Assembly: GCA_020746875.1 (NCBI GenBank)
Contig: JAGTJL010000007.1
Location: 2,790,001 to 2,854,000, forward strand
Length of the DNA: 64,000 nt
From: Rhexocercosporidium sp. MPI-PUGE-AT-0058
Taxonomy: Eukaryota > Ascomycota > Leotiomycetes > Helotiales
Reading direction: 5' to 3'
The position numbers were made by a program, and so were the translations under genes. This document shows positions 1 to 8,974 of this stretch, piece by piece. A model generated the notes under the pieces. That model did no database searches, had not been told where the DNA came from, and saw nothing but the letters and a program-made list of their open reading frames with translations. Every line of letters begins with the position of its first letter. Position 1 is the first letter of the stretch.

Positions 1-119
1 AGAGAGAATTAGATATATTTTAAAAGAACGTTAAAATACTTGAAGAAAATAGAATATACACTTAGCCATTACTTATAGCTACGGCCCGTAATACGGCTCT
101 TTTTTGCGACATAAATTCG

Positions 120-1080
120 AAAACTTTAATAAGAACGTCGGGATACTTACTTCTTAAAATAACGTTTCGAGCCTTACTCTTTATTATTTATTAAGTAATA
201 AAGATTCTAATATTTTTAATTATATTAAAGAGAATTTAAGTCTTATCGCTAGCGAATATTCTCTTTTGCTTAATTATAATAGCATTAGCGGCGGTGTTTT
301 AATCGTCGGTATATTCTATTACTTGCTTCACTGCCGTTTCTTTCGTAATATAATTAATATTATTTAAAGGCAAGACTTTAAGAATATAAAAGGCATTATC
401 TTTAAGTTAAAGGTAAAGCTTGTAAGATTATAGAATATCGCTCGAATCAGATTAAGTAGGTATTATGAGTTTAAGAAGAAGCTTTGCCAGGAGAGATAGT
501 TTAAGCGATATTATATTATTAACGTTAAGGAATTGAAAGCGCAATTCGTTGCGTTCAGCTAATAATATGCGGCTTAGCCCGATAGTTATATTAATTATAA
601 GACTTTTGCTTATAGCCGCATTTATAATTACTTATAAAATAATACTCGCGTTAAAGAAAATAATTCGTATCGCGTCGAATTTAGCCTTAGTTATTTGCCC
701 GAAAATAAGGCTTTCGAGATCGGAAAAGCTAAGTATAATTATTTCCGGTAGGCAATCAACGGCTTTTAGACTTATAAGATTATATTAATAAATACTTTCG
801 TAGGACTCGAGGAGTGCTTGCGACTTTAATATAAGTTCTGAAGCGATGTCGCCGACGACTAGGATATGACTGAGTGATCGGCTTAACGGACTCGAAACGA
901 TAGAGAGTGGCTCTTAGAGCGTTTAGACAGCCTCGTTCGTTGCCCGAAATATAATAATAAAACAGAAAGAAGGCGTTGAGCTTATGTCGACGCCCGAGAA
1001 ACCGACTTCTTAGAATATATTATTTTATTTATTAAGATTAAGCGTGAGTTACTAGACGCGGCTTTCTTCGATACCGAGCC
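120..1080 (+). pseudogene. RIP-degraded reading frame of unknown family
   Basis: One plus-strand frame can be followed for about 950 bases with roughly twenty stops, nearly all TAA or TAG, which is the pattern of a RIP-mutated coding sequence rather than of random AT-rich DNA. The conceptual peptide is rich in Arg, Lys, Tyr and Leu in its middle and has an acidic, charged C-terminal part. I do not recognise the family. Tyrosine-recombinase (DUF3435-like) and other transposon proteins were considered, but no diagnostic motif was seen. The relic ends abruptly at about 1081, where base composition changes to that of ordinary genic DNA. Bases 1-119 are similar AT-rich sequence. Confidence 0.4.
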
Positions 1081-1081
1081 A

Positions 1082-1291
1082 CTATCTAAGTAACGTACTT
1101 ATCATAAGTTGAATAAGGAGATGGTTAGTAGTGATTTCCAGTAATACTAGGAACCCACCAGGTCGAAGCAAGCGGCGACAGTGGCTGAGTGTGTCATTCA
1201 TACTCCGAGTGGCGTGTAAAGCGTTAGAGGCTCTAAATCCAAAAGGGTAGGAAATAGAGTCTGATCGTAGATAATGAATTGAGAAGCTCAT
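1082..1291 (-). pseudogene. Fragment of a highly reducing polyketide synthase (C-methyltransferase domain)
   Basis: This 69-codon open stretch contains [15 protein letters not shown] followed by [19 protein letters not shown]. Both match the S-adenosylmethionine-dependent C-methyltransferase domain of fungal type I highly reducing polyketide synthases: the (A/S)SNVLHAT segment, then the LLKPGGxLLLLEIT strand. In an intact synthase this domain lies in a protein of more than 2000 residues between the dehydratase and enoylreductase or ketoreductase regions. Nothing recognisable flanks it here. The sequence loses similarity after the EITTN segment, and the other side runs into unrelated peptide. 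It is therefore an isolated scrap, not a gene, left directly at the border between RIP-degraded DNA and the left island. Confidence 0.75.
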
Positions 1292-1561
1292 TTAAGACAT
1301 AAAATAACTACATTTGCAATTTTTCCCTACATATGTCACAATCGGACAAAGCCACATAATCATAATGAAGACACTTGTCAGGATAGCGACAGGCACTATG
1401 GAAGCTTTGATGAGGAAGCTCCATCCGAATCCTTTTTCTGAAGGTCCTTCCTGTACATTGTGGTTTTAGAGTCCAGATCTGGCTCTTTCTGAGTGAACCC
1501 CAGCAACCGGCTGGGCATATGCTTAGTTATACCGAATGCTGAAACATGCTGGATGCAGTAT

Positions 1562-1665
1562 CACGAGGGCATACATATGCTTAAATTTGCGTACGCCGGA
1601 AACAACTCTGTGGATAAGGACTTCCCCGGTGTCGCTTGTTACGAGGGCATATGCTTAAATTACGT
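1562..1665 (+). repeat. Short imperfect direct repeat
   Basis: Two copies of a roughly 27-base sequence, cacgagggcatacatatgc plus ttaaatttgcgtacgc and tacgagggcatatgcttaaa plus ttacgtatgc, lie about 75 bases apart. In the frame that starts at 1493 they encode YHEGIHMLKFAYA and CYEGICLNYVC, in a 64-residue open frame ending at 1687. The frame has no signal peptide and no known domain, so I treat the repeat as real and the gene as unsupported. Confidence 0.45.
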
Positions 1666-2151
1666 ATGCTGCAATTTGAGTCCTTAATTTTCAAATTCGG
1701 CACTCGAGAATACAGCAGTAGCATTCAGCATGTACAAGTGGCGATATCACGTGCAATGCTGTGACTTCGCCATTCTAGAGCGTATGCCATATTTGGCTCT
1801 TTGATAAATTGAGCAAAGCTGTATGCTCAGAGGGAACCTCCTTACGAAACTAGGGTGGCCAGTTTTGGTGACCAGCCTAGATTATCATCCCCCATCAGAA
1901 AATAGATGACAGCCTGCGGATTTTCCTCACGCTAAGAAGCCAATGATCATTCAACAGCCATTTTCTGAGGGCAGTCAGCTTCAAACGTTGCTTTGGGCTG
2001 GTCGAATGCTGACTGCTCTCGACATCACACCTGAACCTACTACCTCGGGTCAGAGACCTCAAGCTACATGGGGTTGGATTCGGCGACCATACATCTCATG
2101 TCGTCGGCTGGTGGTGACGGAGGAGACAAGGCTCAACATCCCCATCCTCCA

Positions 2152-2635
2152 TCGTACTTTCGTACTTTGGTAGTATTCCGAATTTGGAAGACATGACTTG
2201 ATCGTGAGCTTAATTGTTGCCCACCTACGTGGAAGCTCGACCAATTCCTTGAGGTCGCCGCGACCCGAACCGTAGTACACACCGCAAAAACCCAAACTAC
2301 GAAAGTACATATAGTGCTAGTAAACAAATACCGGGGACTGTTTGGCTGTCTCCAACTTGTGAAACACGAACCTAAGTATCGTACTTTAATGATCAGGTGG
2401 TGGCGTTGACTGCGGTATCTCGCTTAAGGATCCCATATCCTGAGCCAATGATACCAAACCACCTTGCATTTGTGCTTTCGTACTCTCGTAGCGCGCTTTT
2501 GCGAGCCCAGTGCGCAGGTACTCAGAGCAAAACCTTGTCCTGGCTTGCATGCAGCATGCATGTGTCGAGGACGTCGCCCGAAGTCTTTGCAGCTGAAGCC
2601 AGCCAGCCATCGATGAATAGTGCTTTCGTACCTCG
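2152..2635. repeat. Cluster of TTTCGTAC-type motifs
   Basis: The sequence CTTTCGTAC occurs at 2157-2165 inside TCGTACTTTCGTACTTTGG, at 2475-2483 and at 2623-2631, and in reverse complement at about 2300-2308 (ctacGAAAGTACat). A partial copy (tcGTACTTT) lies at about 2379-2386. Two of the sites share the longer context GTGCTTTCGTACyTCG. The cluster lies 300-750 bases upstream of the Clr5-TPR start codon. It could be a dispersed repeat or a set of protein-binding sites; function is unknown. Confidence 0.4.
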
Positions 2636-2796
2636 AAGATTGTCTGAGTTCTGCCCAATAATCGTATCACGGATGTGGTGCTGGCAGCCTTGTAGGATAG
2701 GCGCTGCCAACATTTATACCGTTCCACAGGGTTGGACTGACTAGCGGTAAAGGCTGGGTCTTGGACGCTTCACCTTCAAGTATCTGAACAGCCCCC

Positions 2797-2917
2797 TCGT
2801 CCTTTGTTTTCTCAGCCTTCAATCAACTCCTCTCTACTTCATTGCTTAATTTCCGGCTCTCAGTCTCCGTCTTCCTGTACCTCATCTCAGTCGCTAACGT
2901 CACTCAATCCTCAGACA
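2797..2917 (+). promoter_or_regulatory. Pyrimidine-rich leader of the Clr5-TPR gene
   Basis: The 120 bases before the chosen start codon are strongly CT-rich, in blocks such as ctcgtcctttgttttctc and tctccgtcttcctgt, typical of core promoters and 5' leaders of filamentous fungi. The ATG at 2918 sits in ACAATGG, a good fungal initiation context. An upstream in-frame ATG at 2804 also exists, but it would add a low-complexity Ser-rich peptide and lies inside the CT-rich tract, so it was not chosen. Confidence 0.5.
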
Positions 2918-3162
2918 ATGGATCTCAACTGGGGTAGGCAAGTGCCGGTATTCGAGGGTCCCACCGGAAGCTCAGCCTCGTCACAATTCCCACCTCAAGC
3001 TCAACTAATAGAGTCGAATAATCACGCCCTTCAGAAGCCATTGAAAAAGGCCACCGCCAAAGACTTAGACAAGTACAAGACTGAGCTCGCAAGCTTTTAT
3101 CACAGCAAGACAGCAACAGAGATCCGAATGCTGATGATAAAAGAGCATAAACTAGACGCAAC

Positions 3163-3212
3163 GTAAGAGCCACAACCTTTACTTTAAAGGACCACAGCTA
3201 ACAGTATGCCAG
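3163..3212 (+). other. Intron 1 of the Clr5-TPR pseudogene
   Basis: The donor GTAAGA follows the codon for Ala plus two bases, and the acceptor CCAG precedes CGAGAAACAG. A branch-site-like CTAAC lies at 3198-3202. The 50-base length is typical for fungi. Splicing joins LDAT to EKQYKNRFAKW and so restores a continuous Clr5 domain. The nearer AG at 3203-3204 would give the wrong phase. Confidence 0.8.
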
Positions 3213-3436
3213 CGAGAAACAGTACAAAAATCGATTCGCGAAGTGGAAATAGAGCAAGAACATCAAGAAAGAAGAATGGGCCGTGATACTGCGAAAGCTC
3301 AGCGAACGAAGCAGGAATGGCAAGAAATCGGTATTCCGTGTCCGAAATCAACTAATTTCCCAACCGAAAATCGAGCGATACATCCATAATCATCCTGAGT
3401 CGTTCACTAATAGCTATTTCCATAAGAGGAATGTGG

Positions 3437-3524
3437 GTAGGAACAATGGAAAGGGAGGAGTAGGTTTGTATATCTTTTCTGCTCAACTCGACGAGTCCCT
3501 GCTGACACTAACATGCACGCCTAG
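3437..3524 (+). other. Probable intron 2 of the Clr5-TPR pseudogene
   Basis: The upstream exon uses frame 1 and the linker and TPR part use frame 2. A donor GTAGGA at 3437 and an acceptor CCTAG ending at 3524, preceded by ACTAAC at 3508-3513, give 88 bases and the correct phase. A donor at 3460 (GTAGGT) would leave the wrong phase. A frameshift is the alternative explanation. Confidence 0.55.
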
Positions 3525-5323
3525 CAACTCTATTAGGCATAATTATCTGTACACCTTCGACTGTCGGGCATCGTTCACCTCTTGTCGCTCCAAGCCCACG
3601 GGCTAGAATCCAACTCGCTATCAAGTCGCCCAAGGCCAGATGGCGGGACGAAGATACACATCCTGGCCTAATGGACGTCGAGGATTTATACTCCGCCAGT
3701 CCAGCACGAAATTTTACAGCTATACTACCTGAAGTCGAACACCTCGATATGCCCATGCGAGAGTCGTCTCCAGCTCCTCAGACAGACCCACCACCATCGC
3801 CTACTTAGTCAATCTCCAGTATCGTCAGGGGCCCCAGTAATTTCAGAGCTGAAAGTCCAGCTCCCATATACGAGGTTATCAATCTCCCTCAGATATATCT
3901 TAATCCCATGTCCATGATCCAAAACATATATAGCGATTCTCTTATCGACCTAATGAGCTTCAGCCCGGAAGCAGAGAATTAGCAATTACAAAGAAATCCC
4001 TTAAGCTTCAGATACCAACAGGACGAAGAAGATACGCTCTAAGGAGAGATGGATCTAAAGACCTTAGAGTTTGGAGAACATCATCCGGAAATTAAAGATA
4101 TCTTGATTGCACTAGCTGATTTGCTTATAGCCCAAGGGAGGTACAAAGCAGCCGAGGAAATAATTCGAAAGGTCCTGTGTACATACTCTGTTGAAGACAA
4201 TCAGAATATCGACAAACTCTATGCACTAAGCCGTCTTACACGAATACTAGATAAGCAAGGGTTCCATCAAGCTTCTATGAAAATATATCGACGAATCATC
4301 CATTCTCAAGAGCACCTTCTAGGATCTGAACATGAACAAACGTTAGTTAGCAAGCGCCACCTAGCATAGGCACTTTACAAACTAGGTCAGTATCAGCAGG
4401 CTAAACAGCTGGGGAAGGAAGTGATACAAATCCAGACAAGGGTCTATAGCGCAGATCATCCATCTACGCTGGCGTCTATCAGCAATCTAGCGGTGGCTTA
4501 CAAGGAGCAAGGCCATTGGGACGAGGCCGAGAAGTTGCAAGTGCGAGTGCTTAAATATTACAGGAAGGTGCGGGGCGAGGAACATCCCGAGACGCTAACG
4601 AGCATGCACAATTTGACAATCACGTTCCGACGCCAAGGCCGCTAGAAAGAAGCCGAAGCTTTAGAAGCGCAAACATTGGAGATCACAATGAAAGTATTAG
4701 GCGAAGAACATCCAGATACGCTGATCAGCATAAACGTTTTAGCTTTAATATACAATAACCAAGGTCGCGGGGACGAGGCCGAAAGGCTGCAAGCGGAAGC
4801 TTTACGACTGAACAGGAAAGTGCGAAGCGAGGAACACCCCAGCACATTAGTCAGCAAAAGCAATTTAGCTTCGACATACAGCTTAATAGGGCGTTTTAGA
4901 GAGGCAGCAGAACGACAAGAAGAAGTGTTAGAGACGACAAAGAAACAATTAGGCGAAGAACATCCGAGTACAATAATTAATATAAATAATCTTGCGTGCA
5001 CGTGAAAGAAACTTAGTCGAGATATCGAAGCCGTAGAGCTAATAGAAAGCTGTTAGGAATTAAGGACAAGAGTTCTCGGTGCGAAGCATCCGTATACGAT
5101 TAGTAGCATGTGCTATCTCGCACAGTGGTGGAAGGACCAAGGTCGAGACGACGACGCTATTGAGATGATGACGAGGTGTGTGGAGCTGTTCACAAAAGTC
5201 CACGGTGCTGAGCACGCAGACACGAAAGCCAGTCTCAGCTGGTTGGAACACTGGAAGCAAGAAGAACCCGACCTCGAGGGAGACGATGATATGACTGGTG
5301 TTGAGGTTGAGAATGATACGTGA

Positions 5324-5863
5324 GGCAGGAAGAGCGTGCTGACAAGGAGATGGAGTTTCTGATATGGGCCTATGGTGGGCATACTGGGCAAGAAATGTTC
5401 GACTGATATAGCGAGAGACCCTTTGGGATTCATGTATTTTGTATCGTCTGGCGTTCTGTCTCGCCTATATTGTTTTGCTTGGATATTTTAGCCAGGGAAG
5501 TCGTAGAAATAAAGTGTGACATGTGACACACTACATTCGTCGATGACCCACTTGACCATCGCCATAAGCTTCCCAGAATAGCAGGTACCCCGGCATAGCA
5601 GAGCAGCAGTACTTGATGTGGGTTTGAAACGAAGACAAGAACGGCAGCCAGAAATGACGGCAGCCAGAAACGACAGTAACAGGAACAAAAGCAGACAGAA
5701 ATGTGACTGATAAAGCTGAAAGGCAAAAACACATCTTGTAAACAACAGGGAATCGAAATTGCAGACTTAACACAAAAGGTTGGGAGCACATATTGCCTAG
5801 TCAGTTCAGGGAGCAGGACTTCTGCATTGTAGGCGAAGAACACGCCATCCTAACCGCGAGGCT
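5324..5863. other. 3' flank of the Clr5-TPR gene, no gene seen
   Basis: This stretch has balanced composition and no sense-strand coding signal. The long minus-strand frames at 5430-5843 are Cys/Phe/Ser-rich, overlap in different registers and show no domain, so they are likely chance frames. A direct repeat, acggcagccagaaatg then acggcagccagaaacg, lies at 5642-5673. Confidence 0.5.
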
Positions 5864-5967
5864 GGTGGTATTTTGGCCAAAATACCGGGCGGTAGGGGAT
5901 TCTGCCTACGGGAAATTAATGTAGGTCCTCAAACAGAGGTCCAAAATACCGGCTCCAAAATACCACC
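5864..5967. mobile_element. 104-bp miniature inverted-repeat element
   Basis: The ends are perfect inverted repeats of 13 bases, GGTGGTATTTTGG at 5864-5876 and CCAAAATACCACC at 5955-5967. The inner parts also carry CCAAAATACCGG in direct orientation at 5878-5888 and 5941-5952. There is no coding capacity and no clear target duplication. The size and structure fit a MITE or a foldback element; a structural regulatory hairpin is less likely. A marked fall in GC begins shortly after it. Confidence 0.6.
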
Positions 5968-6525
5968 AACCAGTAAGACCCTCATTTCCCCCCTCTCCCG
6001 CAGCCATTAATCTCCTTCAAACTCTTCAATTCTTATCCACAATTTAGAAGTCGACTTGAGTCATTTCGACTTTATTTCTTATACAAACGTTTAGCGTAGA
6101 ATTGCCGAGGGAGTCAATTCGAGTTAGTTAATTCGACTTATTGAGGTTACGTTTAAATAAGCTTGGATGCGGCTTAAACTCGTATATAAGTTGGCCTAGG
6201 CATATATAATACTAATCCTGTCGAGATTTCCACCGGAACTTTATTATAAGGTGAGTTTTACGAGAAGATAATTATTATTGTTAAGTTTTAATAAGGAAAG
6301 CAAATGCACGGGCTAAATGCAAATCTTAAGTATAAAGTAAATATAAAAATATAAAAGCATAAAAGCGGAAATTATTATTAGTTATAATACGTATGAGTTT
6401 AAAGTATGAATACCGAACGCGTGAGGGCAAGAAGACATGTAAAGTAAAAAGAAAGATAATTAAGTTAATTTAATTTATATTTATATTAATTATAAATCTA
6501 TTTGTGCATTTCCCAGTTTAGCGTA

Positions 6526-7153
6526 TGGTAATATGTTTCGAATGCAAGTATGCCGTATTACTTAATAGCATCGACGTGCATTTGAAAGATAAGGATAAGT
6601 ATAATATGCCGCAGGACGAACGGACGCATATTTTCTAATATATCGAGGCTATTAAAAGGTTAATTATAAGCCGGGCAAAGTTGAATAGATTAGTTTTCCT
6701 ATTAGCGGGTAGTCCTTTCGTTCCCGAGTTGCAACTGCTAAAGACAAATAAAATATAATATAAGTTTAAGGACGAAAATAGACGATTATGTCGGTTTATT
6801 AATTATTATAAGGATTAAATTCGGAAGTATTGTCGATAAGAGTATAAATAGGAGAATAAGCAGAAGGGTAAGCCTAAGGTAAGGACGGAGAAGCAATTGT
6901 TATAGAAAAGCGACGTTTATTATTAGTATTTTTTTATCCGGGGGCTAGGAGCGCAGTTTTTCGAGGTATAAGCAGCCGATTTTAGTCTAGTCATATCGAC
7001 CGGAAACGTTAATTTAAATACCGCAAAGGCAACGTTAAAATAAGTTATATAATAAGTAAAGGAGGAAGTACGCCGCTAGATTACCGAACCAGAAGAATTT
7101 TAAAAGCTTAACCTGTAATTACGCCGCGTGAAATAGGTCGAGTATTTAAGAGC
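6526..7153 (+). pseudogene. OrsD-like (C2H2-type, PF12013-like) protein fossil
   Basis: A single plus-strand frame runs through about 210 codons, interrupted only by TAA and TAG codons. It contains a first Cys pair and His segment (ICFECKYAV, then SIDVHLKDKDKY). Later come LCRFINYYKD and a C-terminal segment reading YFFIRGLGAQFFEV after substitutions. The order of a CxxC-His element, a basic stretch and a late W-x-CQ-FF-x-FEV-like block resembles fungal OrsD-domain proteins (named after orsellinic acid cluster protein D), which are often repeated and TE-associated. The frame ends where a miniature element starts at 7154. Bases 5968-6525 are AT-rich debris with no readable gene. Confidence 0.5.
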
Positions 7154-7558
7154 TGTCGTGCAAAACTCTAATCGACGGTAAGTATGGCTCTCTCAAAAGC
7201 AGTGGCAAAAAAGTGTCTCATTCTAGGAAGAGGCTCTGTACGCAACTGCCCCTAACGTAGGTGGTATGCCAGCGGTTCCCGTAAACGAGCGGTTCCGTGC
7301 CCCAATTACTCAATCAGAACGCTCAACTTGCGAAAATACTCCACGAAAATATTAATAACTCAACGAATTTTTCTTATAAAACTCTAAGAACAAAACAAAA
7401 GTTGCTGTTATTTCTTATATCTATCATTAAAGCTAGATCACCTGCCTTAAATCGCAAACGGAACCGCTCGTTTACGGGAACCGCTGGCTTACCACCTACG
7501 TTATAACTGGCCCTGCTTACGTAGGCTAAGCACGTGCGCATACCTGTATTGCACAACA
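7154..7558. mobile_element. Miniature element A, copy 1 (interrupted by element B)
   Basis: The copy begins TGTCGTGCAAAACTCTAATC and ends GTATTGCACAACA. Its termini are short inverted repeats, TGTCGTGCAA and TTGCACAACA. It matches the uninterrupted copy at 40762-40915 along its whole length, apart from the 247-bp element B at 7255-7501 plus one duplicated TA. There is no coding capacity. Family assignment is open. Confidence 0.7.
7255..7501. mobile_element. Miniature element B, Tc1/mariner-type MITE with TA duplication
   Basis: This 247-bp element has terminal inverted repeats of about 44 bases that differ at one position, starting ACGTAGGTGGTATGCCAGCG and ending CGCTGGCTTACCACCTACGT. It is flanked by TA at 7253-7254 and 7502-7503. 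The corresponding site in the element A copy at 40851-40853 carries a single TA, so it is an empty site. TA duplication and long inverted repeats fit a non-autonomous Tc1/mariner element. The interior has no gene. Confidence 0.85.
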
Positions 7559-7960
7559 CACCCCCCAGTTGTGACAGAGCTCTAAGGTGCACCCTTTAGA
7601 TCAGCAAGAGTCTAATATACAAAAGAAAAGCAAGCATACTATATAATGGCATATAAGCTAAAGCAACAGCTAATTAACCTCCAAATACGTCCCTGTACGT
7701 GTCCGCGTCGCTTTAAGTGATGCCGTCTCATTCCGGCGCTTTAAATAAATGAACAAAAGCACCTTATTTAGGTAACCCTTCTACTGCGAAACACCGTAGA
7801 CTTTCCGTAAAGCAACCTATACTTAAAGAGCTAAAAGCAAAGAGCTAACAGGCTTATATAAGACTAACAGGCCCAAAAACATCGGAAATAACAGTTTCCA
7901 CCCCCTAAAGGCTAGCTAAAGCGCCAGGGGTTTAATAATAGATGTCGCAATACTAAAGCA
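7559..7960. other. Intergenic, AT-rich, no gene recognised
   Basis: No frame of interest was seen on either strand. The sequence is less extremely AT-rich than the retroelement blocks and contains no terminal repeats that I could pair. Confidence 0.4.
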
Positions 7961-8113
7961 GGTATATTTTGGCCAGTAAGGGAGCGACCTCTTACTGCAA
8001 CCGTCGAGTATGGCCATCGCAAATCATACTCTTAGTAAGTGTATTATAGTCAGTACGGGAGCGACCCTATAACTGTACCTCTTCTAGTATAACTACCGCA
8101 AACTATACTTTTA
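7961..8113. repeat. Two-copy tandem repeat, about 77-bp period
   Basis: The unit GTATATTTTGGCCAGTAAGG, AGCGACCTCTTACTGCAACC, GTCGAGTATGG and so on is followed directly by a diverged copy, GTATTATAGTCAGTACGGG, AGCGACCCTATAACTGTACC, TCTTCTAGTATA and so on. Shared anchors are GGGAGCGACC, ACTG-ACC and CGCAAA-CATACT. The two copies differ mainly by transitions. The repeat lies at the end of the minus-strand fossil frame. Confidence 0.6.
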
Positions 8114-8929
8114 ATATATCCTTTACTGCACTAAGTGTCTTTTTCTTTACTTTCTTTAAGCATACACCTCCTTTTCATTCCATATCGCTTTGCCATTAGC
8201 ACTATTCTTGGAAGCAACTGAGCTAACAGTGCCTGAGCTTAATCATCCCTTTTCTTATAGCCTCTCCCGCAATTGTCGGTACTCTGGGAGCTCTAAACGT
8301 TGGCGAATTGACTTCTTATCGTCGTTTAAGAGTTATATTTAACGTTTAGTATAACCTGTTAAAGCTAGCTCTAGCCTAAAGCAGTCTATAAGTAACTATG
8401 CGTACTTCTCAGCCCGGCAAGAGCACTTATTAATACTATTATTAAGTCTTCTTAGCGTTATATATGCTCTACTACTTTTAATTCTCTTATTAAAGAGCTT
8501 CTTAGAGGCAAGAGTCACTTATAGGTAGGTTTCTAGTATACGGCCGTATTCTTTAAGTATGCGGGCAGGCTTTTCTCCTATAGCATCGGCTTTTAGCACT
8601 CTCCGGAGCTGCTTATCAGCCTATTCCGGTGCAATCCTTATAACGATAGTCTCTAAAAACGCTTGTTTAATACTAGTCTTTTTAATAATTTCCAGCTTTA
8701 AAAACTTAGCTTTAGTTAAAGCTTAGAACTAGCTATTTAATTATATACTCCGGTCTATTAAGCCTTTGCTAGTCTCTAATACCTTTAAGTATGCGTTTCT
8801 CTTGTGCTATTTATACTATTTAAGGGTTGACGCATACTTCTTTTGAAGCTCTCGTATTAGGTTCTGGAGAGTTAATTGTCCTTTAGCGATTAGTTGCTCT
8901 TTGTGAGGCTCTAAAAGTATATGCGGCAT
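8050..8929 (-). pseudogene. Degraded protein gene of unknown family
   Basis: From an ATG at 8929 one minus-strand frame runs about 290 codons with scattered TAA and TAG codons and one TGA. It starts MPHILLEPHKEQLIAKGQL, includes ADKQLRRVLKADAIGEKPAR and NAYLKVLETSKGL, and later a Ser-rich segment, SGTVSSVASKNSANGK. The peptide is helical and Lys/Glu/Leu-rich. I do not recognise it. GC content is higher than in the neighbouring gypsy element, so it was mutated less. It could be a low-copy transposon protein or a cellular gene caught beside the repeats. It stops about 45 bases before the first Gypsy-1 LTR. Confidence 0.45.
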
Positions 8930-8974
8930 AGACTAGTTCACCCATTCCTAAAGCACTTGGTACCGTTAGTTTAA

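Larger units (their letters stand above)
1292..2796. other. Balanced-composition intergenic stretch without a convincing gene
   Basis: Composition is close to ordinary genic DNA, but no open frame here looks like a protein: overlapping sense and antisense frames at 2386-2744 are about equally long and neither shows a domain. Two things stand out. A sequence resembling acgagggcata-atgcttaaatt occurs twice, near 1562-1590 and 1640-1663. A short motif TTTCGTAC recurs between about 2150 and 2635. The stretch may hold the upstream region of the Clr5-TPR gene or debris of older genes. Confidence 0.5.
2918..5323 (+). pseudogene. Clr5-domain / tetratricopeptide repeat protein, broken by premature stops
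   Basis: Exon 1 (2918-3162) and exon 2 (from 3213) together encode an N-terminal Clr5 domain: KDLDKYKTELASFYHS, EIRMLMIKEHKLDAT, then across the intron EKQYKNRFAKWK and KNIKKEEW. A Pro/Ser-rich linker follows (frame change near 3437-3524, best explained by a second intron). From about 4049 to 5260 there are kinesin-light-chain-type tetratricopeptide repeats with recurring GEEHPxTL and NLAxxYxxQGRxxEAExL units. In-frame stops lie at 3250, 3806, 3980, 4040, 4367, 4643, 5003 and 5054; each can arise by one transition from CAG, CAA, CGA or TGG. Clr5-TPR genes form large families in Pezizomycotina. Their role is poorly known; the Clr5 domain is named after a fission yeast silencing factor. The gene is dead as written unless all stops are bypassed. 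Confidence 0.87.

Noticed and set aside
549..788. Hydrophobic 79-residue open frame
   Set aside because: It overlaps the coherent degraded frame in another register and is Ile/Leu-rich, as AT-rich DNA gives by chance.
120..1080. Starship captain (DUF3435 tyrosine recombinase)
   Set aside because: No recognisable R..H-R-Y recombinase residues or family block could be aligned, and no cargo-like gene set or boundary repeat is present.
1493..1687. Possible small Cys-containing secreted protein (effector-like)
   Set aside because: There is no signal peptide, and the Cys residues come partly from a DNA-level direct repeat.
2386..2744. 113- and 115-residue frames on opposite strands over the same bases
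   Set aside because: They have equal length in sense and antisense and no recognisable motif; most likely chance openness in balanced DNA.
5430..5843. Overlapping Cys/Phe/Ser-rich minus-strand frames of 85-137 codons
   Set aside because: They are antisense to the 3' flank of the Clr5-TPR gene, occur in several registers at once and show no domain or signal peptide pattern.
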